DNA of 64,000 bases from Rivibacter sp049446155 (GCF_049446155.1 NZ_JBMSEE010000005.1:1-64000), one strand, 5' to 3'; counted from the stretch's first letter, positions 24,195-33,318 are shown. Notes: generated from the sequence alone by a model not told the origin. Translations and numbers: made by a program.

Positions 24195-25514
24195 TCAGCG
24201 CTCCTTGCGCAGCAGGCCGGTCGAGCCAGCCGGGTTGCCGGCGAGCAGGAACACCGAGTACACGCCCTGCTCGGCGATGTCCTGGTCGGTGCGGGAGTAC
24301 ACCGTACTACCCAGCCCCGAATTCACCTCGATCGTGGAGTCGGCGGCTGCATCGACCTGCGTCGCGGTCGACGCGGCGCCGAAGGCCACGCCATCGGCCA
24401 GCGGATTCAGGTTCACCTGCAACGACAGGCCAGCGGTCTCGGTCGGGACGCCGTTGAACAGCCGGAACTTGGCCTTTTTCGTCGTCGTCGGCAGGCGGTT
24501 GTCGTCGCCAATCACGTAGACGGACGAGGCGCCCGGATCGCCGGCAACCATCAGCGAGTAGTCGTTGCCAGCCACGAGCGTCGCGGTCGGCGTCGTGATG
24601 GCGACGCCATTGACGGTGAAGGTGCCGGTGAGCGCGCCCGCCGTGACGTTCGCATAGCCGCCGACGGACGGCGAAGACTGCGCAGTCGCCAGCGTCGTGC
24701 CGTTGACGGCAGCACCTACGGAGCCGGTGCTGGTGACCGACGAAACCAGGCGCACGCGCGATTGCGTGTTCTTGGCCAGCGTCAGATCGCCGCCTTGCGG
24801 CATCAGGTAGCCGTGCACCAGCACGCCGCCGTTGCCGGGCGTGAGGACGACGTTGACGATGCCGGTGCTCTCCAACGTGGCGGCCGGAATGTCCAGACGC
24901 AGATCGGCGTTGTCGCCTGCCGCGGTGACGCGGATGCGGCGGTTGCCGCTGGTCACGGTGGCATACGCGCTGACCGAGCCGCCATCGAGGCTGGCGATCA
25001 CGGGCGATGCGTCCGACAGCGGCGTATCGGCGTCGGTCACGTAGATGTCCAGATTGCCGGCATCGGCCGACAGGTTCAGCACGCGGATCTTGGTCTTGCC
25101 GCTGGCCGGCGAGTCGTCCTCGTTCTCCGACAGGAGCGCCGACTTGTAGGCGCCTTCGTAGCCGTAGGCGATCACGGTGTACTTGTTGCCGCCCGACACG
25201 CTGCGGCTGGTCTGCTGCAGCAGCGTCGCGTCGGCACCGGCACGCTTGACCAGGAAGTTGTAGGTGTCGGCCTTGAGCGAGAAGTAGTCGCCCACCGCGT
25301 CGCGGCCGACGCCTTCGCTGCGCACGGCCTCTTCGTCGTCCTCCTCGGAATAGAGGTCAAGTGCGGCGATGTCGTTGGTCACGTTGAGCAGACGCACGGA
25401 GGCGTCACCGCCGCCGCCGTCGCCGTCACCGCCGCCGCCGCAGGCGACCAAGGCAAACGCAACACCGGCGCCGGCCAGCGCCAGCCCGAGGCGGCGCAGC
25501 AGGGTCATGGACAT
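24195..25514 (-). CDS. DUF4397 lipoprotein
   Basis: A 439-residue outer-surface or periplasmic lipoprotein. The signal peptide ends in ALVAC, then an acidic polyglycine spacer (GGGGDGDGGGGD) tethers the body. Two DUF4397-type beta-sandwich repeats follow: ASVRLLNVTNDIAALDLY and, later, TKIRVLNLSADAGNLDIYVT, with further repeats around SRVRLVSSV and AKFRLFNGVP. The repeats suggest a structural or binding role outside the cell. GGAAGGGA stands six bases upstream of the first ATG. It diverges from the CysB-type regulator gene. Confidence 0.82.
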   Translation of the reverse strand: MSMTLLRRLGLALAGAGVAFALVACGGGGDGDGGGGDASVRLLNVTNDIAALDLYSEEDDEEAVRSEGVGRDAVGDYFSLKADTYNFLVKRAGADATLLQQTSRSVSGGNKYTVIAYGYEGAYKSALLSENEDDSPASGKTKIRVLNLSADAGNLDIYVTDADTPLSDASPVIASLDGGSVSAYATVTSGNRRIRVTAAGDNADLRLDIPAATLESTGIVNVVLTPGNGGVLVHGYLMPQGGDLTLAKNTQSRVRLVSSVTSTGSVGAAVNGTTLATAQSSPSVGGYANVTAGALTGTFTVNGVAITTPTATLVAGNDYSLMVAGDPGASSVYVIGDDNRLPTTTKKAKFRLFNGVPTETAGLSLQVNLNPLADGVAFGAASTATQVDAAADSTIEVNSGLGSTVYSRTDQDIAEQGVYSVFLLAGNPAGSTGLLRKER

Positions 25515-25761
25515 GGATTCCCTTCCGAACTGAATTGGTGGCCGCCCAGGCGACCGCGGCGCGGATCATACCGGCGAGCGCCGCCCGAGCCCCACCCGGG
25601 TTTGTCACGGGCAAGTGAGCGCTCATGAAGATTCTTTGCCAGCCGCCTTTCACCTGATATGCGCCGGTTGCAGATGCATCGAACGAAGCTGTCGTTCGCG
25701 CGTGGAGGCGGCGCTCGAATAATTCGACTTCCGCATCTAGAAGCCCGCTCTTCGTCGCTCC
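25515..25761. promoter_or_regulatory. Divergent regulatory region between the DUF4397 and CysB-type genes
   Basis: This 247-base gap holds the promoters of both neighbours. The clearest element is a 7-bp inverted repeat CGAACGA (25680-25686) and TCGTTCG (25692-25698) with a 5-base spacer, 64 bases upstream of the regulator gene. The TCGTT half is the same core as in the four sulfur-gene promoters in this window, so it may be the regulator's own site. No ORF is supported here. Confidence 0.5.
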
Positions 25762-26718
25762 ATGAATTTCCAGCAGTTGCGCTCGGTGCGCGAGGCGGTG
25801 CGCCGCGGCTTCAACCTCACTGAGGTGGCCCATGCGCTGCACACGTCGCAGCCGGGCGTGAGCCGGCAGATCCGCGAGCTCGAGGACGAACTCGGCATCA
25901 CCTTGTTCGTGCGCGCCGGCAAGCGCCTGACCGGGCTGACCGAGCCCGGGCGCGCGGTGCTGCCGATCGTCGAGCGCTTGCTCACCGAGGCCGGCAACCT
26001 GCAGCGCGCCGGCGAGGACTTCGCGCGCCACGACAGCGGCCCGCTGGCGATCGCGGCGACGCACTCGCAGGCGCGTTATGCCTTGCCGACCGCGGTGCGC
26101 GACTTCCGGCTCGCGCATCCGAACGTGCAGCTGGCGCTGCACCAGGGCTCGCCGCAGCAGGTGGCGCAGATGCTGCTCGACGGCGCCGCCGACATCGGCA
26201 TCGCGACCGAGGCGCTGGCGCACTACCCCGGCCTGGTGGCGCTGCCGTGCTACAGCTGGACGCACTCGGTCATCGTGCCGCACGGCCACCCGCTGGCCCA
26301 GCAGGCCGACGCGCAGCAGCCGCTGACGCTGGCGCGCCTGGCCGAGCACCCGCTGATCACCTACGACGCCGGCTACACCGGCCGCGGCCACATCGACGAG
26401 GCCTTCGAGCGCGCCGGCATCGCGCCGCAGATCGCGCTGTCGGCGATGGACGCCGACGTGATCAAGACCTACGTCGAGCTGGGCCTGGGCGTGGGCATCG
26501 TCGCGTCGATCGCCTTCGACGGCGAGCGCGACCGCCACCTGCGCGCGATCGACGCGCGCCACCTGTTCGCGGTCAACATGACGCGCCTGGCGATCCGCCG
26601 CGGCAGCTACCTGCGCCGCTACGCCTACGACTTCATCGAGACCTTCGCGTCGCCGCTGACGCGCAGCGTCGTCGAGCAGGCGCTCACGGCGCCGGCGGTG
26701 GAAGACGACGCGCTGTGA
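25762..26718 (+). CDS. CysB/Cbl-type LysR regulator of sulfur genes
   Basis: A 318-residue LysR regulator of the CysB/Cbl/SsuR subfamily. The HTH starts MNFQQLRSVREAVRRGFNLT with the subfamily-specific VAHALHTSQPGVSRQIRELE. The effector domain has IAATHSQARYALP, VALPCYSWTHSVIVPHGHPL, ITYDAGYTGRGHIDEAF and MDADVIKTYVELGLGVGI, all typical of CysB-like sulfate/APS/acetylserine sensors. The cys and ssu operons lie a few kilobases away and share a promoter motif, so this is the best candidate for their activator. Whether it is orthologous to CysB or to SsuR cannot be settled here. Confidence 0.9.
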   Translation: MNFQQLRSVREAVRRGFNLTEVAHALHTSQPGVSRQIRELEDELGITLFVRAGKRLTGLTEPGRAVLPIVERLLTEAGNLQRAGEDFARHDSGPLAIAATHSQARYALPTAVRDFRLAHPNVQLALHQGSPQQVAQMLLDGAADIGIATEALAHYPGLVALPCYSWTHSVIVPHGHPLAQQADAQQPLTLARLAEHPLITYDAGYTGRGHIDEAFERAGIAPQIALSAMDADVIKTYVELGLGVGIVASIAFDGERDRHLRAIDARHLFAVNMTRLAIRRGSYLRRYAYDFIETFASPLTRSVVEQALTAPAVEDDAL

Positions 26719-26730
26719 GCCGCCCTTGCC

Positions 26731-28194
26731 TCACTCGGCGGCGATGCGCGTGATGCCGGAACGCGTGAGCACATAGAGCGCGCCGTCGGTGCCGACGCGC
26801 ATGTCGACCGGCGCGTCGTCGAGCAGCGCGAAGGCATAGGCGTCGCCGCTGGCCGCGTCGAGCCGCGCGACGAAGCTCGCGCCGAAGTCGGCGAAGAAGT
26901 AGCTGCCGCGGTAGGCGGCCGGGAACGGCCCGTCGTCCGGGTAGAACGCGCCGCCGGCGATCGCGATGCCCTCGAAGAAGCCGCCCGCGCCGCTGCCGTC
27001 GCCGGCATCGTGCGCATAGGCGAACAGCGGCGCGGTCACGCCGTTGGCGTCGGTCGGCCCTTCGGTGGCCGGCCAGCCGTAGTTCGCGCCCGCGGCGCCG
27101 AGGTTGATCTCCTCCCAGGCGTTGGCGCCGACATCGTTGATGTGCAGGCGGCCGGTGCCCGACTGGAACGCAAAGGTGAAGGGGTTGCGAAGGCCGTAGG
27201 CCCAGACCGCGCGCGCCAGGCCGGTCTGCGTGCCATAGAACGGGTTGTCGCTCGGGATGCTGCCGTCGTCGTTGAATCGCAGCAGCTTGCCGAGCGGGTC
27301 CGACAAGTCCTGCGCCCGCGCGCCATTGGCGTTCTCGCCGACCCCGACGTAGAGCTTGCCGTCGGGCCCGAAGTGCATGCCGCCGCCGTTGTGGTTGGTC
27401 GCCGACGACAGCGCCGGCAGGTCGACCAGCACGGTCTCGCCGCCCGCGGCGACGTCGCCGTTGGCGGTGAAGCGGCTGATGCGGTTGTGCGTGCCGCCTT
27501 CGGTGCTCGTGTAGTAGACGTAGACGTAGCCGTTGGCGGCGAACTGCGGGTGCACCGCAACGCCGATCAGGCCGCGCTCGCCGGTCGAGTCGACCGCAAG
27601 GCTCAGGAAGGGCGTCGCGAGCAAGGCCCCGTCCTTCACCATGCGCAGCGCGCCGCCTTGCTGGGCGACGAGCCAGCGGCCGTCGGGCGTCGGGGTGAAC
27701 GCTGTCGCGTTGCTCAGGCCGGTGATCCAGCCGGTGTCGCGCGTGAAGCCGGCCGGCTGCGTGCGGCTGCCGCCGAACTGCACCGTCGCCTCGGACCACT
27801 CGGAGACATTGCCCGCCGCGTCGCGCGAGCGTGCGCGCACCACGTGCTGACCGGACGCATAGGCCGTCGTGTCAACGCTTGCGACATAAGGCGCTGCGGT
27901 GTCGGCCTCGCCGACCGCCTGGCCGTCGACCTGGAACTCGACCGATGCGACGCCGACGTTGTCGCTCGCATCGGCGCTGACGTTGAGCGTGCCGCTCAGC
28001 CCGCTGGCCAGCGCCGCCGGCGCGGTGAGCGTCGCGCTCGGCGCCTGCGTGTCACTGCCGCCGCCGCCACCACCGCCTCCACCGCCGCCGTCATCGCCGT
28101 CACCACCACCGCCGCCACCACAGGCGGCCAGTGCCGCTGCGGCTGCGCACGCTGCGATCCACGAGACAAGGGACGAGCTTCGCGGCGAGGACAT
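26731..28194 (-). CDS. PQQ-dependent sugar dehydrogenase-like lipoprotein
   Basis: A 487-residue exported lipoprotein. The signal ends in AALAAC and is followed by a long polyglycine/Asp spacer. Next comes an Ig-like domain (LSGTLNVSADASDNVGVASV and VDTTAYASGQHVVRARS). The main part is a glucose/sorbosone dehydrogenase beta-propeller: ERGLIGVAVHPQFAANGYVY, NHNGGGMHFGPDGKLYVGVG, DNPFYGT, WAYGLRNPFTFAF and NYGWPATEGP. Members oxidise sugars with PQQ or act as sugar-binding propellers. AGGAGG precedes the ATG. It ends 12 bases from the convergent CysB-type gene. Confidence 0.85.
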   Translation of the reverse strand: MSSPRSSSLVSWIAACAAAAALAACGGGGGGDGDDGGGGGGGGGGGSDTQAPSATLTAPAALASGLSGTLNVSADASDNVGVASVEFQVDGQAVGEADTAAPYVASVDTTAYASGQHVVRARSRDAAGNVSEWSEATVQFGGSRTQPAGFTRDTGWITGLSNATAFTPTPDGRWLVAQQGGALRMVKDGALLATPFLSLAVDSTGERGLIGVAVHPQFAANGYVYVYYTSTEGGTHNRISRFTANGDVAAGGETVLVDLPALSSATNHNGGGMHFGPDGKLYVGVGENANGARAQDLSDPLGKLLRFNDDGSIPSDNPFYGTQTGLARAVWAYGLRNPFTFAFQSGTGRLHINDVGANAWEEINLGAAGANYGWPATEGPTDANGVTAPLFAYAHDAGDGSGAGGFFEGIAIAGGAFYPDDGPFPAAYRGSYFFADFGASFVARLDAASGDAYAFALLDDAPVDMRVGTDGALYVLTRSGITRIAAE

Positions 28195-28271
28195 GGCGGC
28201 CTCCTGTCTGGGCATACGCCGGCGCGGCGTGTCGCCGCGCGACGGGCAAGACGCATGCCCGTCGGGAACGC

Positions 28272-29339
28272 TCAGATCATCGCGGCGGGATCGGCCTGCT
28301 CGGTTTCGGCGGCGAAGCGCGTCACGCGGCGCGGCAGCAGGTGCACCGTGGCGCCCGGGCCGAGCGGGAAGCGCTCGCGCAGCAGGTGGTATTCGCTGCG
28401 CGGCAGTTCGACGTCGACATAGCTGCCGTCGTCGAGGCGCTTGAACTCGATGCGCGTGTTCGGGCCGACCGTGAGCGCCTGCGACAGCGTCACCGCGACC
28501 GAGCCCTCGGTCGGCTCGGGCAGCACCGCAAGCTCGTGCGGGCGCACGTAGCTGACCTCGTTCTCGCGCGGCGCCTCGACCCCGCCCGGCGCATGGCCGA
28601 AGCGGCCGCGAAACAGGTTCACGTCGCCGAGGAACTGCAGCACGAAGGGCGTCGCCGGCTTGTCGTAGACCTCGTCGGGCGCGCCGTCCTGCTCGATGCG
28701 GCCATGGTTCATCACGACGATGCGGTCGGCGACTTCCATCGCCTCTTCCTGGTCGTGAGTCACGAAGACGCTGGTGACGTGCATCTCGTCGTGCAGGCGG
28801 CGCAGCCAGCGGCGCAGCTCCTTGCGCACCTTGGCGTCGAGCGCGCCGAAGGGCTCGTCGAGCAGCAGCACCTTGGGCTCGACCGCGAGCGCGCGCGCGA
28901 GCGCGATGCGCTGGCGCTGGCCGCCCGAGAGCTGATGCGGGAAGCGGTCCGCCACCCAGTCGAGCTGCACCAGCTTGAGCAGCTCCATCACGCGGCGCCT
29001 GATCTCAGCCTCGTCGGGCCGCGTGGCCTTGGGCCGCACGCGCAGGCCGAAGGCCACGTTCTCGAAGATCGACATGTGGCCGAACAGCGCGTAGTGCTGG
29101 AACACGAAGCCGACCTGGCGCTCGCGCACGTCGGTGCCGGTCGCGTCTTCGCCGTGGAAGTGGACCGATCCGCTGTCGGGCACTTCGAGGCCGGCGATGA
29201 TGCGCAGCAGCGTGGTCTTGCCCGAGCCCGAGGGCCCCAGCAGCGCGACCAGCTCGCCCGACGGGATGTCGAGGTTGAGGTTGTCGCAGACGACGGTGTT
29301 GCCGAAGCGCTTGTTGAGATTCCTGACCTCAATACTCAT
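28272..29339 (-). CDS. cysA: Sulfate/thiosulfate ABC transporter ATP-binding protein CysA
   Basis: The 355-residue ATPase of the sulfate importer. Walker A is GPSGSGKTT, the signature is LSGGQRQR, Walker B is VLLLDEPFGALD, and the switch His lies in VFVTHDQEEA. The CysA-specific C-terminal domain (SYVRPHELAVLPEPTEGS, then RSEYHLLRERFPLGPG) is a TOBE-like regulatory region. ATG overlaps the cysW stop (ATGA). It is the last gene of the sbp-cysT-cysW-cysA operon. Confidence 0.95.
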   Translation of the reverse strand: MSIEVRNLNKRFGNTVVCDNLNLDIPSGELVALLGPSGSGKTTLLRIIAGLEVPDSGSVHFHGEDATGTDVRERQVGFVFQHYALFGHMSIFENVAFGLRVRPKATRPDEAEIRRRVMELLKLVQLDWVADRFPHQLSGGQRQRIALARALAVEPKVLLLDEPFGALDAKVRKELRRWLRRLHDEMHVTSVFVTHDQEEAMEVADRIVVMNHGRIEQDGAPDEVYDKPATPFVLQFLGDVNLFRGRFGHAPGGVEAPRENEVSYVRPHELAVLPEPTEGSVAVTLSQALTVGPNTRIEFKRLDDGSYVDVELPRSEYHLLRERFPLGPGATVHLLPRRVTRFAAETEQADPAAMI

Positions 29340-30262
29340 GTCGCAGGTCCTTCGCCCATCGAGGCCGAGTGCAGCTCGCGCTGCACGCGCCGCTCGACGA
29401 TGAACTTGAGCACCAGCGTCACCAGCGCCAGGCCGGCCAGCAGCGAAGCCACCGCGAACGACGCGGCGAACTGGTACTCGTTGTAGAGGATCTCGATGTG
29501 CAGCGGCATCGTGTTGGTCTGGCCGCGGATGTGGCCCGAGACCACGCTGACCGCACCGAACTCGCCCATCGCGCGCGCATTGCACAGGATCACGCCGTAC
29601 AGCAGCGCCCACTTGATGTTGGGCAGTGTCACGCGGCGAAAGATCTGCCAGCCGTTGGCGCCGAGCACGCGCGCGGCCTCTTCCTGTTCGGTGCCCTGCG
29701 CCTGCATCAGCGGGATCAGCTCGCGCGCGACGAACGGGAAGGTCACGAACACCGTCGCCAGCACGATGCCCGGCACCGCGAAGATCACCTTCAGGTCATG
29801 GTCGCGCAGCCATTCGCCCAGCCAGCCCTGCAGGCCGAACACCAGCACGTAGATCAGGCCCGAGATCACCGGGCTCACCGAGAACGGCAGGTCGATCAGC
29901 GTGAGCAGCAGGTTCTTGCCGCGGAAGTCGAACTTGGCGACGCACCACGCGGCCGCGATGCCGAACACCAGGTTCAGCGGCACCGCGATCAGCGCGGTGA
30001 TCAGCGTCAGCTTGATCGCCGACAGCGCATCGGGCTCGGTGATCGCGGCAAGGTAGACGTCGAAGCCCTTCTTCAGCGCCTCGTAGAACACCGATACCAG
30101 CGGCACGAAGAGAAACAGCGTCAGGAACGCGAGTGCGACGGTGATCAGCGTCACGCGCACCCAGCGCGGCTCGGTCGTCGCTTCCTGGACGAGCCGCGGC
30201 TTCACGCCTTCTGCCGCGTGGCGGGAGAGGGTGGGGACGAGGGTCGCAGCAGGCGCACTCAT
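29336..30262 (-). CDS. cysW: Sulfate ABC transporter permease CysW
   Basis: A 308-residue inner-membrane permease. It has FDVYLAAITEPDALSAIKLT after helix 1 and the EAA loop EEAARVLGANGWQIFRRVTL. It carries the CysW-typical GHIRGQTNTMPLHIEILYNE near the end. The ATG at MSAPAATL is used; a TTG two codons upstream overlaps the cysT stop as TTGA and could equally serve. It pairs with CysT to form the sulfate channel. Confidence 0.93.
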   Translation of the reverse strand: MSAPAATLVPTLSRHAAEGVKPRLVQEATTEPRWVRVTLITVALAFLTLFLFVPLVSVFYEALKKGFDVYLAAITEPDALSAIKLTLITALIAVPLNLVFGIAAAWCVAKFDFRGKNLLLTLIDLPFSVSPVISGLIYVLVFGLQGWLGEWLRDHDLKVIFAVPGIVLATVFVTFPFVARELIPLMQAQGTEQEEAARVLGANGWQIFRRVTLPNIKWALLYGVILCNARAMGEFGAVSVVSGHIRGQTNTMPLHIEILYNEYQFAASFAVASLLAGLALVTLVLKFIVERRVQRELHSASMGEGPAT

Positions 30263-30264
30263 GC

Positions 30265-31101
30265 TCAATGCCCCCCGCTGCGTCGCCGCGACCAGGCCTG
30301 CAGCGCATTGATCGCCAGCAGCATCGCGAAGCTCGCGACCAGCATCACGACCGCGATCGCGGTCGCGCCGGCGTAGTCGTACTGCTCGAGCTTGGTGATG
30401 ATGAGCAGCGGCGTGATCTCGGAAACCATCGGCATGTTGCCGGCGATGAAGATCACCGAGCCGTATTCGCCCAGTGCGCGCGCGAACGCGAGCGCGAAGC
30501 CGGTCAGCAGGGCCGGCGTGAGGATCGGAAAGATCACGTGGCGAAAGGTCTGCCAGCGCGAGGCGCCGAGCGTCGCCGCGGCTTCTTCCAGCTCCTTGCT
30601 CAGGTCTTCGAGCACCGGCTGCAGCGTGCGCACGACGAAGGGCAGGCCGATGAAGGTCAGCGCGACGAACACACCCAGCGGCGTGAAGCTCACCTTGAAC
30701 GGCAGCATCTGGCCGATCCAGCCGTTGTGCGAGTACAGCGCCGTCAGCGCGATGCCGGCCACCGCGGTCGGCAGCGCGAACGGCAGGTCGACCAGGGCGT
30801 CGACGAAGCGCTTGCCGAAGAACTCGTAGCGCACCAGCACCCAGGCGATCACCAACCCGAACGCCGCATTGAGCAGCGCCGCCGCCAACGAGGCGCCGAA
30901 GGTCAGCCGGTAGCTGGCCATCACGCGCTCGGCGGTCACCGTGTCCCAGAACGCGGACCAGGTCAGCGTGGCCGTCTTGAGAAACGCCGCCGACAGCGGC
31001 ACGAGCACGATCAGGCCCAGGTACAGCAGTGTGAAGCCGAGGGCGAGGTCGAAGCCCGGCAGCACGCTGTGGCGCTTGAGCAGGGTGCGGGAGAACAGCA
31101 T
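30265..31101 (-). CDS. cysT: Sulfate ABC transporter permease CysT (CysU)
   Basis: A 278-residue inner-membrane permease with the family start RHSVLPGFDLALGFTLLYLG, VDLPFALPTAVAGIALTALY and the EAA loop EEAAATLGASRWQTFRHVIF. GSVIFIAGNMPMVSEITPLL is the CysT signature. It follows the adjacent sulfate-binding protein by 33 bases and runs into cysW without a gap. Confidence 0.94.
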   Translation of the reverse strand: MLFSRTLLKRHSVLPGFDLALGFTLLYLGLIVLVPLSAAFLKTATLTWSAFWDTVTAERVMASYRLTFGASLAAALLNAAFGLVIAWVLVRYEFFGKRFVDALVDLPFALPTAVAGIALTALYSHNGWIGQMLPFKVSFTPLGVFVALTFIGLPFVVRTLQPVLEDLSKELEEAAATLGASRWQTFRHVIFPILTPALLTGFALAFARALGEYGSVIFIAGNMPMVSEITPLLIITKLEQYDYAGATAIAVVMLVASFAMLLAINALQAWSRRRSGGH

Positions 31102-31134
31102 GGCGGCGCCGTCGTCAGAACAGGAAGACGCGGA

Positions 31135-32151
31135 TCACTTCTTGCCGGCCGCGAGGATCTGGTCGTAGATCGCGCCGTCGTCGAAGTGCTCCTTCTGCGC
31201 CTGCGTCCAGCCGCCGAAGACCTCGTCGATCGTGAAGGTGTTGACCTTGGGGAAGTCCTTCGCGTACTTGGCGAGGATGGTGGCCGAGCGCGGCCGCAGC
31301 TGGTGCTTGGCGGCGATCTCCTGCGCCTCGTCGGTGTAGAGGAACTTCAGGTAGGCCTCGGCCTGCTTGCGCGTGCCCTTCTTGTCGACCACCTTGTCGA
31401 TCACCGCGACCGGGTTCTCGGCCAGGATCGTGCTCTTGGGGTAGACCACGTCGAAGTTGTCGCCGAACTCCTGCTTGATCAGGTTGATCTCGGACTCGAA
31501 CGTGGCCAGCGCGTCGCCGATGCCGCGCTGGGCGAACGTGGTGGTCGCCGCGCGGCCGCCGCCGTCGAACACCGGCACGTTGGCGAAGATCTTGGTCACC
31601 AGCTCGCGCGCCTGCGCGGGCGTGCCGCCGGCCTTGATGACCGAGCCCCAGGCGGCCACGTAGCTGTAGCGTCCGTTGCCGGTGATCTTGGGGTTGGGGA
31701 TCACGACGCTGACGCCGGGCTTGGCGAGGTCGGCCCAGTCGGCGATCTTCTTCGGATTGCCCTTGCGCACCAGGATCACCGTGACCGAGGTGGTCGGCGC
31801 GCTGTTGTTGGGCAGGCGCTTGGCCCAGTCCTGCGGGATCAGCTTGCCGCGCGTGGCGATGGCGTCGATGTCGCTCGACTGGTTCATCGTCACCACGTCG
31901 GCCTCGAGGCCGTCGATCACCGCGCGCGCCTGCTTGCTCGATCCGCCGTGCGACTGGTTGACCGTCACGTCCTCGCCGGAGGCCTGCTTCCACTGCTTCT
32001 GGAACGCCGGGTTGATCTCCTTGTAGAGCTCACGCGCGACGTCGTAGCTGACGTTGAGCAGCGTCGGCCCGGCGGCCTGGGCCCAGCCGGCGGCGGCCAG
32101 CAGGGCGGCGGCGATCAGCGAACGGCGCGAGAGGGTCGAAACAGGCTTCAT
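31135..32151 (-). CDS. Periplasmic sulfate-binding protein, copy next to cysT
   Basis: A 338-residue sulfate/thiosulfate-binding protein (Sbp/CysP family). The signal LSRRSLIAAALLAAAGWAQA carries two arginines but is probably Sec-exported. Family segments are LNVSYDVARELYKEINPAF, SHGGSSKQARAVIDGLEADV, VRKGNPKKIADWADL, NPKITGNGRYSYVAAWGSV and FGGWTQAQKEHFDDGAIYDQ. It belongs to the cysTWA operon and has its own promoter with the shared 25-bp motif. Confidence 0.92.
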   Translation of the reverse strand: MKPVSTLSRRSLIAAALLAAAGWAQAAGPTLLNVSYDVARELYKEINPAFQKQWKQASGEDVTVNQSHGGSSKQARAVIDGLEADVVTMNQSSDIDAIATRGKLIPQDWAKRLPNNSAPTTSVTVILVRKGNPKKIADWADLAKPGVSVVIPNPKITGNGRYSYVAAWGSVIKAGGTPAQARELVTKIFANVPVFDGGGRAATTTFAQRGIGDALATFESEINLIKQEFGDNFDVVYPKSTILAENPVAVIDKVVDKKGTRKQAEAYLKFLYTDEAQEIAAKHQLRPRSATILAKYAKDFPKVNTFTIDEVFGGWTQAQKEHFDDGAIYDQILAAGKK

Positions 32152-32205
32152 GACAGACAGGCTGGGATCGGAGCGGCGATCGTAGGAAGCCCGCCTTCAA
32201 AAACG

Positions 32206-32230
32206 AACGATTGAATCCGCTGATCTTTAT
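32206..32230 (-). promoter_or_regulatory. Sulfur-promoter motif, copy A (sulfate-binding protein/cysTWA)
   Basis: On the minus strand the site begins ATAA and ends CAATCGTT, 25 bases in all (AT[AG][AC]-N16-TCGTT). The hexamer TACGAT (32179-32184), a probable -10, starts 21 bases further on. This places the motif just upstream of and overlapping the -35, where a LysR activator contacts RNA polymerase. Confidence 0.65.
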
Positions 32231-32247
32231 GCGAAAAAGAAGGAAGC

Positions 32248-32271
32248 CGCGGAGCTCGGCCCGGCTCCGCG
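32248..32271 (-). terminator. Terminator between the two sulfate-binding protein genes
   Basis: An 8-bp perfect stem (CGCGGAGC / GCTCCGCG) with an 8-base loop. On the minus strand it is followed by a T-rich tail (CTTCCTTCTTTTTC). It lies 36 bases after the stop of the upstream binding-protein gene, so that gene is transcribed separately from cysTWA. Confidence 0.8.
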
Positions 32272-32307
32272 ACACAAGATGTGAGCGCGCGCTCTTGCGC
32301 TAATGTC

Positions 32308-33318
32308 CTATTTCTTCGTGTAGATCTGGTCGAACACGCCGCCGTCGGCGAAGTGCGTCTTCTGCGCCTTGCTCCAGCCGCCGAACACCTGGTCGATGGT
32401 GAACAGGTTCAGCTTGGGAAACTGCTTCTCGTACTTCGCGGCGACCTTGGCGTCGATCGGCCGGTAGTAGTTCTGACCGGCGAGGTCCTGGCCTTCGGGC
32501 GAGTAGAGGTACTCGAGGTAGGCCTGCGCCACCGCGCGTGTGCCCTTCTTGTCGACCACCTTGTCGACCAGCGCGACCGGCGGCTCGGCAAGGATGCTCA
32601 AGGAGGGCGCGACGATGTCGAACTTGTCCGGCCCAAGCTCCTTGAGCGCCAGCAGCGCCTCGTTCTCCCACGCCAGCAGCACGTCGCCGATGCCGCGCTC
32701 GACGAAGGTGGTGGTCGCGCCGCGCGCGCCGGAGTCGAGCACCGGCACGTTCTTGAACAGCTGGCCGACAAAGGCCTGCGCCTGCTGCTCGGAGCCGGTC
32801 TTCTTGAGCGCATAGCCCCAGGCCGCGAGGTAGTTCCAGCGCGCGCCGCCCGAGGTCTTGGGGTTGGGCGTGATCACCGCGACGCCCGGCTTGACGAGGT
32901 CGTCCCAGTCCTTGATGCCCTTCGGGTTGCCCTTGCGCACCAGGAACACGATGGTCGAGGTGTAGGGCGCACTGTTGTGCTGCAGGCGCTTTTGCCAGTC
33001 GGCCGGCAGAAGCTTGGCGCGCTGGGAGATCTCGTCGACGTCGTAGGCCAGCGCCAGCGTCACCACGTCGGCATCGAGCCCGTCGATCACCGATCGCGCC
33101 TGCTTGCCCGAGCCGCCATGGCTGGTCTTGACGACCACGTCGTCGCCGGTCTTGGCCTTCCACTGCTTGGCGAAGGCCTTGTTGACATCCTGGTAGAGCT
33201 CGCGCGTCGGGTCGTAGCTCACGTTGAGGAGCGTGATCTCCTTGGCCTGCGCCACCGCGGCGCCGGCCAGCAGGGCGAGCGCGACGACGGTGCGGCCAGT
33301 CGGTTTCCAGAAGCTCAT
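32308..33318 (-). CDS. Periplasmic sulfate-binding protein, second copy
   Basis: A 336-residue paralogue of the neighbouring sulfate-binding protein. The signal (GRTVVALALLAGAAVAQA) precedes the mature protein. Landmarks are LNVSYDPTRELYQDVNKAF, SHGGSGKQARSVIDGLDADV, VRKGNPKGIKDWDDL, NPKTSGGARWNYLAAWGYAL and FGGWSKAQKTHFADGGVFDQ. The CysP/Sbp split of other bacteria (thiosulfate versus sulfate) may apply, but I cannot assign which is which. AGGAAAC precedes the ATG. It has its own promoter motif and terminator, so it is an independent unit. Confidence 0.92.
   Translation of the reverse strand: MSFWKPTGRTVVALALLAGAAVAQAKEITLLNVSYDPTRELYQDVNKAFAKQWKAKTGDDVVVKTSHGGSGKQARSVIDGLDADVVTLALAYDVDEISQRAKLLPADWQKRLQHNSAPYTSTIVFLVRKGNPKGIKDWDDLVKPGVAVITPNPKTSGGARWNYLAAWGYALKKTGSEQQAQAFVGQLFKNVPVLDSGARGATTTFVERGIGDVLLAWENEALLALKELGPDKFDIVAPSLSILAEPPVALVDKVVDKKGTRAVAQAYLEYLYSPEGQDLAGQNYYRPIDAKVAAKYEKQFPKLNLFTIDQVFGGWSKAQKTHFADGGVFDQIYTKK

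Noticed and set aside
30268..32214. 648-aa plus-strand open frame opposite cysT and the sulfate-binding gene
   Set aside because: Rich in His/Gln/Arg/Asp without motifs; the opposite strand encodes recognised transporter subunits.
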